DNA from: Streptococcus ferus DSM 20646
GTDB taxonomy: Bacteria; Bacillota; Bacilli; Lactobacillales; Streptococcaceae
Direction of reading: 5' to 3'
Assembly: GCF_000372425.1 (NCBI RefSeq)
Contig: NZ_AQVD01000001.1
Coordinates: 124,001-188,000 of the forward strand
DNA length: 64,000 nt
Shown here: positions 44,932 to 54,426 of the stretch, piece by piece
Numbering within the stretch: position 1 is the first letter of the stretch
How the letters are laid out: each line of letters begins with the position of its first letter
The notes under the pieces: generated by a model
What the model was told of the DNA's origin: nothing
The model's input: the letters and a program-made list of their open reading frames with translations, nothing else
The model's database searches: none
Position numbers and translations under genes: made by a program

Positions 44932-45792
44932 ATGATCACATTGAAATCCGCACGTGAAATCGAAGCCATGGATCAGGCGGGTGATTTTATAGCAAGTGTT
45001 CATATTGGCTTACGCGATTTGATTAAGCCAGGAGTGGACATGTGGGAAGTTGAAGAGTATGTTCGCAAGCGTTGTAAAGAGGATAATTTCTTGCCACTTC
45101 AGATTGGAGTAGATGGGCATCTGATGGACTACCCCTACGCCACCTGCTGCGGGTTGAATGATGAAGTGGCACATGCTTTTCCGCGCCATTATACTTTAAA
45201 AGAAGGAGATCTCCTAAAGGTTGATATGGTTCTAGGCGGACCAATTGCCAAGTCGGACTTGGATGTGTCCAAATTGGATTTTAACAATGTGGCGCAAATG
45301 AAGACCTATACAGAGTCTTTCCGAGGCGGTATCGCAGATTCCTGCTGGGCCTACGCTGTTGGCAATGTTTCACCGGAAGTTGCAGACCTTATGGCTGTTA
45401 CCAAGGAGTGTCTCTACCGCGGTATTGAGCAAGCGGTTGTAGGCAACCGTCTGGGTGATATCGGGGCAGCAATTCAGGATTATGCGGAATCCAAAGGGTA
45501 CGGTGTTGTTCGTGATTTAGTGGGTCACGGTGTTGGACCGACAATGCACGAGGAGCCTAATGTTCCGCATTATGGCACTGCTGGCAGAGGTTTGCGTCTT
45601 AAAGAAGGTATGGTTTTAACCATTGAACCTATGATCAATACTGGAACCTGGGAGATTGATACCGATACGAAAACAGGATGGGCTCATAAAACGCTCGATG
45701 GCGGACTTTCTTGCCAATATGAGCATCAATTTGTCATTACCAAAGATGGTCCTCGTATTCTGACGAGTCAGGGTGAAGAGGGCAGTTATTAA
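44932..45792 (+). CDS. map: methionine aminopeptidase type I
   Basis: 286 aa; somewhat longer than the ~250 aa core because of an extra segment after LLKVDMVLGGPIAKSDLDVSKL (about residues 103-125), which I recall as common in streptococcal enzymes. Removes the N-terminal Met from new proteins. Metal ligands: Asp in KVDMVL and in the following block, His in VGHGVGPTMHEEP, Glu in IEPMIN, and Glu in YEHQFVIT. Good ribosome-binding site AAAGGGAGAAAAG. Confidence 0.94.
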   Translation: MITLKSAREIEAMDQAGDFIASVHIGLRDLIKPGVDMWEVEEYVRKRCKEDNFLPLQIGVDGHLMDYPYATCCGLNDEVAHAFPRHYTLKEGDLLKVDMVLGGPIAKSDLDVSKLDFNNVAQMKTYTESFRGGIADSCWAYAVGNVSPEVADLMAVTKECLYRGIEQAVVGNRLGDIGAAIQDYAESKGYGVVRDLVGHGVGPTMHEEPNVPHYGTAGRGLRLKEGMVLTIEPMINTGTWEIDTDTKTGWAHKTLDGGLSCQYEHQFVITKDGPRILTSQGEEGSY

Positions 45793-45800
45793 GGGGAATT

Positions 45801-46724
45801 GTGAAAAGGTTACTTGAAAGGCTGAAAAATAGCCGTTTTGTCAACTATTTTATTGAATACTATAAGGTTTCAGAGATGGATTTATCAAGTATCGCTGTTG
45901 CATATTACTTGATTCTGACCATCTTTCCTTTTTTGGTGCTTTTGGCCAATCTCTTTCCTTATCTTAATATTGATACGGCAGAAATTCTAAATTTCATGAG
46001 AGACAATCTGCCCAAAGAATTGTACAATAGTACGGCCACCATTGTTATCAATGCGTTCAATAACCCTTCAACCAGTCTCTTGTGGCTGTCTATTTTGACA
46101 GGTTTCTGGACCATGTCCCGCAGTATGATTTTCTTGCAGAAGTCGATTAACAAAGCTTACGGAGTGCAGGATCACCGAGACATCATTTTAGGTCACGTGG
46201 TCGGTCTCTTCTCCAGTCTGCTGATTCTGATATTCTTGACGGTTGCTATTTTACTGTCCACTTTCGGAAAGACCATTTTGCGGCTCATCTATGAGAATTA
46301 TCATATCAACGACAAGCTGTACAGTGCCCTCATGTATTTGACCCAGCCTGTTACAGCACTGATCTTTTTTGTGGCCTTGGCGATTCTTTATTATATCTTG
46401 CCCAATGTGAAGATTCGTAAGATTCGCTACATTCTGCCAGGCAGTATTTTTACGACAACTGTCTTTGTGACCTTGACCAGTTTATTTGGTTCCTATGTCA
46501 ATTATGCCATGGATCGGATGGACAATTTGAGGATTTTTGGGTCCGTAGCTGTATTTGTACTGATGTTGTGGTTTATCTTCTTTGCCAAAATATTGATTAT
46601 GGGGTCCATTTTCAATGCCAGCTATCAAAAACGCTTTGTCAAAGAATTTGAAACTCGCCGCGGAACGGTAATTGAAATAATCCAGTCCAGACGGGAAGAC
46701 AAGAAAGAAGATACGCCGGAATAA
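45801..46724 (+). CDS. YihY/BrkB-family membrane protein
   Basis: 307 aa with a GTG start after AAGGGGAATT. About six hydrophobic segments; LSSIAVAYYLILTIFPFLVLLANL near the N-terminus and ILPNVKIRKIRYILPGSIF in the middle are typical of this family. Function unresolved; once misread as RNase BN. Follows map after 8 bp. Ends with a charged cytoplasmic tail. Confidence 0.88.
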   Translation: MKRLLERLKNSRFVNYFIEYYKVSEMDLSSIAVAYYLILTIFPFLVLLANLFPYLNIDTAEILNFMRDNLPKELYNSTATIVINAFNNPSTSLLWLSILTGFWTMSRSMIFLQKSINKAYGVQDHRDIILGHVVGLFSSLLILIFLTVAILLSTFGKTILRLIYENYHINDKLYSALMYLTQPVTALIFFVALAILYYILPNVKIRKIRYILPGSIFTTTVFVTLTSLFGSYVNYAMDRMDNLRIFGSVAVFVLMLWFIFFAKILIMGSIFNASYQKRFVKEFETRRGTVIEIIQSRREDKKEDTPE

Positions 46725-46732
46725 AACGTAAG

Positions 46733-46758
46733 AGACTTAGAAGAACTAAGTCTTTTTT
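46733..46758 (+). terminator. terminator after the YihY gene
   Basis: AGACTTAG / CTAAGTCT hairpin with a T7 tract, 9 bp after the stop. Confidence 0.85.
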
Positions 46759-46767
46759 TGTTTTAAA

Positions 46768-46834
46768 ACATGACAAAAGTCATGTCAAAAGATGACATTT
46801 TGGGCTGACGCACTTGTCGGCCGTTTTTTATAAT
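46768..46834 (+). promoter_or_regulatory. operator-like repeats and promoter of the ABC-two-component operon
   Basis: Two overlapping inverted repeats: ACATGAC-AAAA-GTCATGT (46768-46785) and TGTCA-AAAGA-TGACA (46783-46797). Then CTGACG (46805-46810), 18-bp spacer and TATAAT (46829-46834). The repeats are a likely site for the LuxR-type response regulator encoded by the last gene of this operon; this assignment is inference. Confidence 0.6.
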
Positions 46835-46911
46835 AAAGATGAAAAGTTAACAAGCGGTGTCGCCAAAGAGGAGCCTCTAGGATATAAGTTGTGGGCACAA
46901 AGGAGGAGCTT

Positions 46912-47790
46912 ATGATTACAGTTGAGCATTTGGGAAAACAAATTAAGGGAAAGACCATTCTGTCAGATATATCCTTCACTATTGAAAAAGGGGACTGTCT
47001 GGCTATGATTGGTCCAAATGGTGCAGGGAAAACCACCCTCATGTCTTGTCTTTTAGGAGATAAGGTGGTTAGTCAGGGCAAGGTTTTAGTGAATGGCAAA
47101 TCGCCAAGAAGCAAGGAGCTGCGGAGTCAGCTGGCGGTCTTAGCTCAGGAAAATGAGATTCCTTCTAATCTTAAGGTTTTTGAGCTGCTGAATTTTTTCA
47201 AAGAGATTGCCCGCCATCCTCTGTCTGATGAGGCCATTGATGCTTATCTGCAATTTACCGATGAACAGAAAAAACAGCTGGCCGGCAAGCTTTCTGGTGG
47301 TCAGAAGCGTTTGTTGTCTTTCGTTCTATGCCTGATTGGTCAGCCTCAGATGTTGTTTTTGGATGAGCCGACAGCGGGAATGGATACCTCAACCCGTCAG
47401 CGTTTTTGGCAGATTGTTCAGTCTTTAAAAGCTAAGGGCATTACCATTATTTATTCCAGTCATTATATCGAGGAGGTGGAACATACAGCCGAACGGATCT
47501 TAGTGCTGCATCAAGGCAAACTCCTCCGAGATACAACCCCTTTTGCGATGCGAACCAGCGAGCAGGAAAAACAGGTGACTCTGTCCAAGGACTTTTTAGA
47601 GGCGGTGGAAGGACTGGACGGTATTTACGATTTGGAAGTCAAAAATGATACGGTCAGCTTTATGACCAAGTCGATTGATACCATTTGGCAGGAGTTGCAA
47701 GAGCAGGGCTGCCGTATTTCAGATATTGAGGTTCAGAATAAAACCTTATTGAATACGCTGTTTGACAATACGAGGGAGGAAGACAAATGA
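46912..47790 (+). CDS. ABC transporter ATP-binding protein
   Basis: 292 aa. The frame opens at a GTG (46891), but AAGGAGGAGCTT fits the ATG at 46912. Walker A GPNGAGKTTL, signature LSGGQKRLLS, Walker B MLFLDEPTAGMD, switch SSHYIEEVE, plus a C-terminal ~80-residue extension. Organised with a permease, sensor kinase and regulator, like Bacillus YvfRSTU; substrate unknown. Overlaps the permease by 4 bp (ATGA). Confidence 0.92.
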   Translation: MITVEHLGKQIKGKTILSDISFTIEKGDCLAMIGPNGAGKTTLMSCLLGDKVVSQGKVLVNGKSPRSKELRSQLAVLAQENEIPSNLKVFELLNFFKEIARHPLSDEAIDAYLQFTDEQKKQLAGKLSGGQKRLLSFVLCLIGQPQMLFLDEPTAGMDTSTRQRFWQIVQSLKAKGITIIYSSHYIEEVEHTAERILVLHQGKLLRDTTPFAMRTSEQEKQVTLSKDFLEAVEGLDGIYDLEVKNDTVSFMTKSIDTIWQELQEQGCRISDIEVQNKTLLNTLFDNTREEDK

Positions 47791-48518
47791 AAGCACTTAT
47801 CAAAGTGGAATGGATCCAAATTTGGCGTCAGTGGAGCGTCTTTGTTTTAGCAATTGGGATGCCTGTTGGTTTTTTCCTGCTTTATTCGGGTATGCAGATG
47901 GCTCCCACGCCAGAAGAACAAAAGTTGTTTGTTCGGAACTATATGCTGACCATGACAGCTTTTTCCATGTCAAGTTTTGGTTTCTTCTCTTTTCCTTTTA
48001 TGTTAGTCGAAGATCGGACCAGTCATTGGTTTTCTTATATCGAACATTCTTCAGTACCGGTTTATTACTACTATCTTTCTAAAATTTTCCGAGTGTTTAT
48101 TTATTTTCTGTGTTCCATCACTGTGACCTTCTTAGTTGGGAAATTCTACCGTCAGGTTTCTATGCCTGTGGAAAAATGGTTAGTCTCCATTCTCTTGCTT
48201 TTAATTGCCAGTGTCGTTTTTTTGGCCTTTGGTCTTTTAATTGCTCAGATAAAATCCCAGCAGCTGATGTCGATTGTCGGGAATCTTGCTTTTCTTGGTT
48301 TAGCTGTTTTGGGCGGCTCTTGGATGCCAATCAGTCTTTTTCCGGACTGGATGCAGTCTATTTCAAAAGTTACCCCAACCTATCATGTCAACCAGCTGGT
48401 TGAGATTTATGCTCAAAAGAGTCAGATCAACTGGACATCTTTGCTAATTGTTCTGGGATATGCGATAATAATAGCGGGTCTCGCACTCTTTATCAAAAAC
48501 AAAACAGAGGTTAAATAA
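47787..48518 (+). CDS. ABC-2 type permease
   Basis: 243 aa, about six membrane segments, with GSWMPISLFPDWMQSISKVTPTYHVNQLVEIY near the end as in ABC-2 exporters of the YvfS type. Partner of the preceding ATPase and coupled to it by overlap. The sensor kinase starts 1 bp after its stop. Confidence 0.88.
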   Translation: MKALIKVEWIQIWRQWSVFVLAIGMPVGFFLLYSGMQMAPTPEEQKLFVRNYMLTMTAFSMSSFGFFSFPFMLVEDRTSHWFSYIEHSSVPVYYYYLSKIFRVFIYFLCSITVTFLVGKFYRQVSMPVEKWLVSILLLLIASVVFLAFGLLIAQIKSQQLMSIVGNLAFLGLAVLGGSWMPISLFPDWMQSISKVTPTYHVNQLVEIYAQKSQINWTSLLIVLGYAIIIAGLALFIKNKTEVK

Positions 48519-48519
48519 G

Positions 48520-49605
48520 TTGAAAAAGCTCCAATGGGCGCATCCGATGTATTATATTAGTCTTGTCTATTTGGTCTTTCCATTCGGAGGCATTATCCTT
48601 TGGGGATACCCTGAGTGGACTTTTTGGCTGACCTTAGCCTTTGTCTGCGCTTATCTCTATATCATTCATTTTGATGATAAGGTCCTGCAGACAGTTGCTT
48701 GGTATTATCTGTTAGCCTATATTATTTACATGACTCTGCAAATCAGTGTGAATATGATTTGGTTCGCTTTTTATCCTGTCCATTTATTGATTTATCGCTT
48801 TGAAGCAAGACTCAAATCGTGGCCTTTTATAACCTATCTAGGTGTTTTAGCTTTTTTGGTTGTTGAACAGCTGCTTTTTAGTTCAGATATCAGTGTCAAA
48901 GTCTTTGTTCTGGTCGTTTCTGCCTTTATCCTTGCCTGGCTCTATTTCCTTTACCAAGAGAGAGAAAAAGACAAATATCGGCAAGAGAGTGAGCAAAAAA
49001 ACGCCTATATCAATCTGCTGATGGCTGAAAATGAACGAAATCGCATTGGGCGTGATCTGCATGATACCTTGGGGCATGTTTTTGCTATGATGACTTTAAA
49101 GACAGAGCTGGCCCTCAAGCAGCTAGAAAAAGGACAGTATGATTTTGTTCAAAGAGAGCTCAAGGAGCTTCACCAGACCAGCCGATCGTCCATGCAGGAT
49201 GTCCGTCAGATTGTCAACAACTTAAAATTTAGGACAGCAAGTGAAGAGCTTGCTCATCTCCAAGAAATGTTTGCCATGACGAGCATTGATTTTCAGCTTC
49301 ATCATGACTTGGACTTAGACAGCCTGTCTCCGGTTATGCAATCAACAATGACCATGATTTTAAGGGAACTAACCAATAATGTTGTTAAACACAGCCAGGC
49401 GAAGTCCTGTCAGATTGACCTGTATGAAAAGAATGGCTTGGTTATTAAGGTTAAAGATGATGGCTGCGGTTTTGGGGATGTTACAGGAAAAGAGCTGACT
49501 TCCATTCGCGAACGTCTGCTTTTGGTTAAGGGCAGGGTTGATATCGTATCGAGCCAAAATCCCACGATAGTCCAAGTCTGGCTAGAAGAAACGAAGGAGA
49601 AGTAG
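48520..49605 (+). CDS. DesK-type membrane sensor histidine kinase
   Basis: 361 aa, TTG start with AGAGG upstream. Four or five membrane helices (residues 10-145) with little extracellular sequence suggest sensing of the membrane itself or of the ABC transporter. HisKA_3 domain with His181 in [17 protein letters not shown], then a HATPase with [12 protein letters not shown] and KVDDGCGF-like block (KDDGCGF). Phosphorylates the next gene's product. Could be a lipid-fluidity or peptide-stress sensor. Confidence 0.9.
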   Translation: MKKLQWAHPMYYISLVYLVFPFGGIILWGYPEWTFWLTLAFVCAYLYIIHFDDKVLQTVAWYYLLAYIIYMTLQISVNMIWFAFYPVHLLIYRFEARLKSWPFITYLGVLAFLVVEQLLFSSDISVKVFVLVVSAFILAWLYFLYQEREKDKYRQESEQKNAYINLLMAENERNRIGRDLHDTLGHVFAMMTLKTELALKQLEKGQYDFVQRELKELHQTSRSSMQDVRQIVNNLKFRTASEELAHLQEMFAMTSIDFQLHHDLDLDSLSPVMQSTMTMILRELTNNVVKHSQAKSCQIDLYEKNGLVIKVKDDGCGFGDVTGKELTSIRERLLLVKGRVDIVSSQNPTIVQVWLEETKEK

Positions 49606-49606
49606 G

Positions 49607-50203
49607 ATGAAATTACTGGTGGCAGAAGACCAATCAATGTTAAGAGATGCCCTGTGTCAGCTGCTTCTTATGGAAGATGATGTTGAAGCTGTTTTTCAAG
49701 CGGCAGATGGCGAAGAGGCTGTTCAACTATTAGCAGAACAGCCAGTTGATGTGGCAATCTTGGATATTGAAATGCCTAGAAAAACAGGTTTAGAAGTCCT
49801 TGAATGGATCCGAGCTCATCAAGAGCTTAAGGTCATCATCGTGACAACCTTTAAACGTCCTGGGTATTTTAAGCGGGCCTTAGCCAGTCATGTAGACGCC
49901 TACGTTTTGAAAGACCGATCTGCTAATGAATTGATGGCAACTATTCACAATGTCTTGTCGGGTCAGAAAGAATATTCTCCAGAATTGGTTGAAGAAGTGG
50001 CCTTTGCAGTCAATCCCTTGAGTGCTAGAGAACGGGAGATTCTTGTTTTGGTTTCTCAGGGCTCATCCAATCAAGAGATTGCCAACCAACTCTTCTTATC
50101 CAATGGGACTGTCCGAAATTACATGACCAGTATCTTTACCAAACTGAATGCCAGCAATCGAACAGATGCGGTCAGATTGGCGCGTGAACAGGGGTTCATC
50201 TAA
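49607..50203 (+). CDS. NarL/LuxR-family response regulator
   Basis: 198 aa. Receiver domain with acidic pocket (VAEDQSM), phosphorylation site Asp53 in VAILDIEMP, and Lys in YVLKDRS; C-terminal LuxR helix-turn-helix ([44 protein letters not shown]). Starts 1 bp after the kinase. Likely controls its own operon through the inverted repeats upstream of the ABC gene. Confidence 0.93.
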   Translation: MKLLVAEDQSMLRDALCQLLLMEDDVEAVFQAADGEEAVQLLAEQPVDVAILDIEMPRKTGLEVLEWIRAHQELKVIIVTTFKRPGYFKRALASHVDAYVLKDRSANELMATIHNVLSGQKEYSPELVEEVAFAVNPLSAREREILVLVSQGSSNQEIANQLFLSNGTVRNYMTSIFTKLNASNRTDAVRLAREQGFI

Positions 50204-50246
50204 AACAAAAAGTGAGCGTTGATGAAGCGCTCACTTTTTGTTTTTA
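50203..50246. terminator. bidirectional terminator, response regulator / GtrA
   Basis: AAACAAAAAGTGAGCG / CGCTCACTTTTTGTTT, 16-bp stem with a 9-nt loop between convergent genes; it contains the stop of the minus-strand gene. Confidence 0.9.
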
Positions 50247-50683
50247 AAGATAAGAAATTTGCTGATAAAGTAGTTGGTTACCATTATCAGAACTTGCCCG
50301 ATTAAGGTCGCAATGGCATTGACCATAGCCATATTCTGGTTAACAAACTGACCGATAATGCCCGGGAATTGATCTACCAGAAGAAATGCCAAGCCGGTAT
50401 CTAATATCAAGGTGGACAGACGGGCGATAAAAAATTTGATAAAGCGCTCCTGCCAGCCTTGTCTGGCTTGATTAAAGACATAGGTATCATTGATAAAGAA
50501 GGCAAAGACAATGGCTAGGACATTTGAGACGGTGGCTGCTATAGTGGCGTTGTTTAGGATAGGGTAGATGCTGATGCGCAAAATGGCATAAAAGATGGTG
50601 GTCAGGACACCTGCCAGAAGGTATTTGAACACCTCATTTTGAATGATTTTTTGAATAAAGCGGGCAATAGGTTGTTTTTTCAT
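50231..50683 (-). CDS. GtrA-family membrane protein
   Basis: 150 aa, four membrane helices with a basic N-terminus; FKYLLAGVLTTIFYAILR and FFINDTYVFNQ are typical of GtrA/DPMS-like flippase proteins that move lipid-linked sugars or assist wall polysaccharide synthesis. Its ATG at 50683 lies 6 nt from the -10 TATAGT (minus strand) and has no ribosome-binding site: predicted leaderless. Divergent from queT. Confidence 0.88.
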   Translation of the reverse strand: MKKQPIARFIQKIIQNEVFKYLLAGVLTTIFYAILRISIYPILNNATIAATVSNVLAIVFAFFINDTYVFNQARQGWQERFIKFFIARLSTLILDTGLAFLLVDQFPGIIGQFVNQNMAMVNAIATLIGQVLIMVTNYFISKFLIFKNKK

Positions 50684-50689
50684 AAGAAT

Positions 50690-50698
50690 ACTATATCA
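50690..50698 (-). promoter_or_regulatory. extended -10 promoter of the GtrA gene
   Basis: Minus strand TGA-TATAGT (50698-50690), followed by 6 nt and the ATG. Lies back to back with the queT -10, 21 bp apart. Confidence 0.72.
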
Positions 50699-50713
50699 AA
50701 TTCTGACAGAATA

Positions 50714-50722
50714 TGCTATACT
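50714..50722 (+). promoter_or_regulatory. extended -10 promoter of queT
   Basis: TGC-TATACT (50714-50722); transcription should begin about 50729, ahead of the riboswitch. Confidence 0.7.
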
Positions 50723-50740
50723 GGGGAAGTTGTTTTAGCA

Positions 50741-50800
50741 ACCCTTGACACTTCCTACCTTTAGTCAAGCATATTATAAGCGGTTTAGCCGCCAAAGGAG
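50741..50800 (+). ncRNA. preQ1-II riboswitch (COG4708 motif)
   Basis: CTTGAC (50744-50749) pairs with GTCAAG (50764-50769); then the conserved GCATATTATAAGCGG, a GCGG / CCGC stem (50780-50783 and 50789-50792), and CAAAGGAGAA containing the Shine-Dalgarno. This is the streptococcal preQ1-II layout, in which bound preQ1 hides the ribosome-binding site by pseudoknot formation. It directly precedes queT, the gene for which the motif is named. Confidence 0.93.
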
Positions 50801-50806
50801 AATCAA

Positions 50807-51316
50807 ATGAAATCATTAACCGCCCGCGATCTGACCCAGATTGCTCTTGTCGCAGCTCTCTATGTAGCTCTGACGGTCACCCCTCCCTTGAATGCCATTT
50901 CTTATGGGGCTTATCAGTTTAGAGTTTCTGAAATGCTGAATTTTATGGCCTTTTACAATCGCAAATACATTATAGCAGTCACCCTAGGCTGCATGATTTC
51001 CAATGCCCTGAATTATGGCATGATTGACGTCCTTGTTGGCGGTGGGTCAACTCTTGTGTTTGTCACCTTAGGGGTTATCCTCTTTGACAGCTATAAGCAA
51101 GACTATCTTTTGGGGGGATTGTTTAATAAGGCTTTCCTTTATTTCAGCCTCTTCTTCTCAGTAACCATGTTTACGGTCGCAGCAGAATTAACCATTATCG
51201 CTAAACTCCCTTTCTTTTTAACGTGGTTTACAACAGCTATGGGGGAATTAGCTTCTCTTTTAGTCGGAGCCGTTATAATGGATAAACTCGCTAAACGGAT
51301 AGACCTCACTCAGTAA
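50807..51316 (+). CDS. queT: queuosine-precursor transporter QueT
   Basis: 169 aa with five to six membrane helices. Opens TARDLTQIALVAALYVALT and has ISYGAYQFRVSEML, typical of the QueT (COG4708) S-component family of ECF transporters. Imports a queuosine precursor (preQ1 or preQ0), in agreement with the preQ1-II riboswitch in its leader. Monocistronic. Confidence 0.94.
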   Translation: MKSLTARDLTQIALVAALYVALTVTPPLNAISYGAYQFRVSEMLNFMAFYNRKYIIAVTLGCMISNALNYGMIDVLVGGGSTLVFVTLGVILFDSYKQDYLLGGLFNKAFLYFSLFFSVTMFTVAAELTIIAKLPFFLTWFTTAMGELASLLVGAVIMDKLAKRIDLTQ

Positions 51317-51323
51317 AGATCAT

Positions 51324-51356
51324 AAAGCGTTCAGGATTTATCTCTGAACGCTTTTA
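51324..51356 (+). terminator. terminator after queT
   Basis: AAAGCGTTCAG / CTGAACGCTTT hairpin with a T-rich tail. Confidence 0.88.
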
Positions 51357-51395
51357 TTTTATAGTGAGAAATACTAGAAAAGCCTTTGAAAAATA

Positions 51396-53372
<1,977 letters not shown>

Positions 53373-53383
53373 CAGGTAGAACT

Positions 53384-54421
53384 ATGGTAAAACAAAAACG
53401 TGCCCGTTTAATCTATAATCCAACATCTGGGCAGGAAGTCATGAAGCGTAATGTGGCTGATGTTCTTAATCTTTTGGAAGCCTACGGATACGAAGCGAGT
53501 GCCTTCCAGACAACGGCTGAACCTAAATCAGCACAGATGGAGGCTGCGCGGGCAGCCAAAGCAGGTTTTGATTTGCTGATTGCCGCAGGCGGAGACGGGA
53601 CGATCAATGAAGTTGTTAATGGCATTGCTCCTCTGCGCCGTCGTCCTAAAATGGCGATTATTCCGACCGGAACCACCAATGATTTTGCCAGAGCACTGAA
53701 AGTGCCGCGCGGCAATCCTATTGAAGCGACCAAGCTGATTGGCAAAGATCAGACCATTCATATGGATATCGGGAGAGCTTACAAAGACAGGTATTTCATC
53801 AATATCGCTGCCGCGGGCAGCCTGACAGAATTAACCTATAGTGTTCCCAGTCAGTTAAAAACCATGTTTGGCTACTTGGCCTATTTGGTGAAGGGGGCAG
53901 AGTTGCTGCCGCGTGTGCGAACGATTCCGGTTCAGGTGACACACGATCAAGGTGTGTTTGACGGGGAAGTTTCCATGATTTTCGTTGCCTTGACCAATTC
54001 TGTCGGAGGCTTTGAACAGATTGCACCGGACGCCAAATTAGATGACGGCAATTTCACCTTGATTTTGGTGAAGACCGCCAATTTGTTTGAATTATCTCAT
54101 CTGATTCGCCTTGTTTTAACAGGGGGGCGCCACATCAATCACAGTAAGATTGAGTACATTAAGACCAGCTATATTAAGATTAAGCCAAAGGGCAAAAAAG
54201 CCAAGCGCATGATGATCAATCTGGATGGCGAATATGGCGGTGATGCCCCGATTGAGCTGCGTAATTTAAAAAATCACATTGAATTTATTGCGAATACCGA
54301 CGAGATTTCGGATGATGCCATTACACTGGACTCTGAAGAATTAGTCTTGGAGGCTATTGCACAGAAATTTGCTAGAGAAGTTGAGCATCTAGACGAAACA
54401 TTGGGAGGAGGAAGTGAGTAA
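53384..54421 (+). CDS. diacylglycerol kinase (DgkB/YegS family)
   Basis: 345 aa; start at the ATG at 53384 (weak AGGTAGA site), not the upstream frame opening within ligA. Lipid kinase fold: IYNPTSGQE, AAGGDGTINEVVNGI (nucleotide loop) and IPTGTTNDFARAL. Recycles diacylglycerol released by lipoteichoic acid synthesis. Lies between ligA and pulA, 11 bp and 5 bp apart, so the three are probably one transcript. Confidence 0.92.
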   Translation: MVKQKRARLIYNPTSGQEVMKRNVADVLNLLEAYGYEASAFQTTAEPKSAQMEAARAAKAGFDLLIAAGGDGTINEVVNGIAPLRRRPKMAIIPTGTTNDFARALKVPRGNPIEATKLIGKDQTIHMDIGRAYKDRYFINIAAAGSLTELTYSVPSQLKTMFGYLAYLVKGAELLPRVRTIPVQVTHDQGVFDGEVSMIFVALTNSVGGFEQIAPDAKLDDGNFTLILVKTANLFELSHLIRLVLTGGRHINHSKIEYIKTSYIKIKPKGKKAKRMMINLDGEYGGDAPIELRNLKNHIEFIANTDEISDDAITLDSEELVLEAIAQKFAREVEHLDETLGGGSE

Positions 54422-54426
54422 TACCC

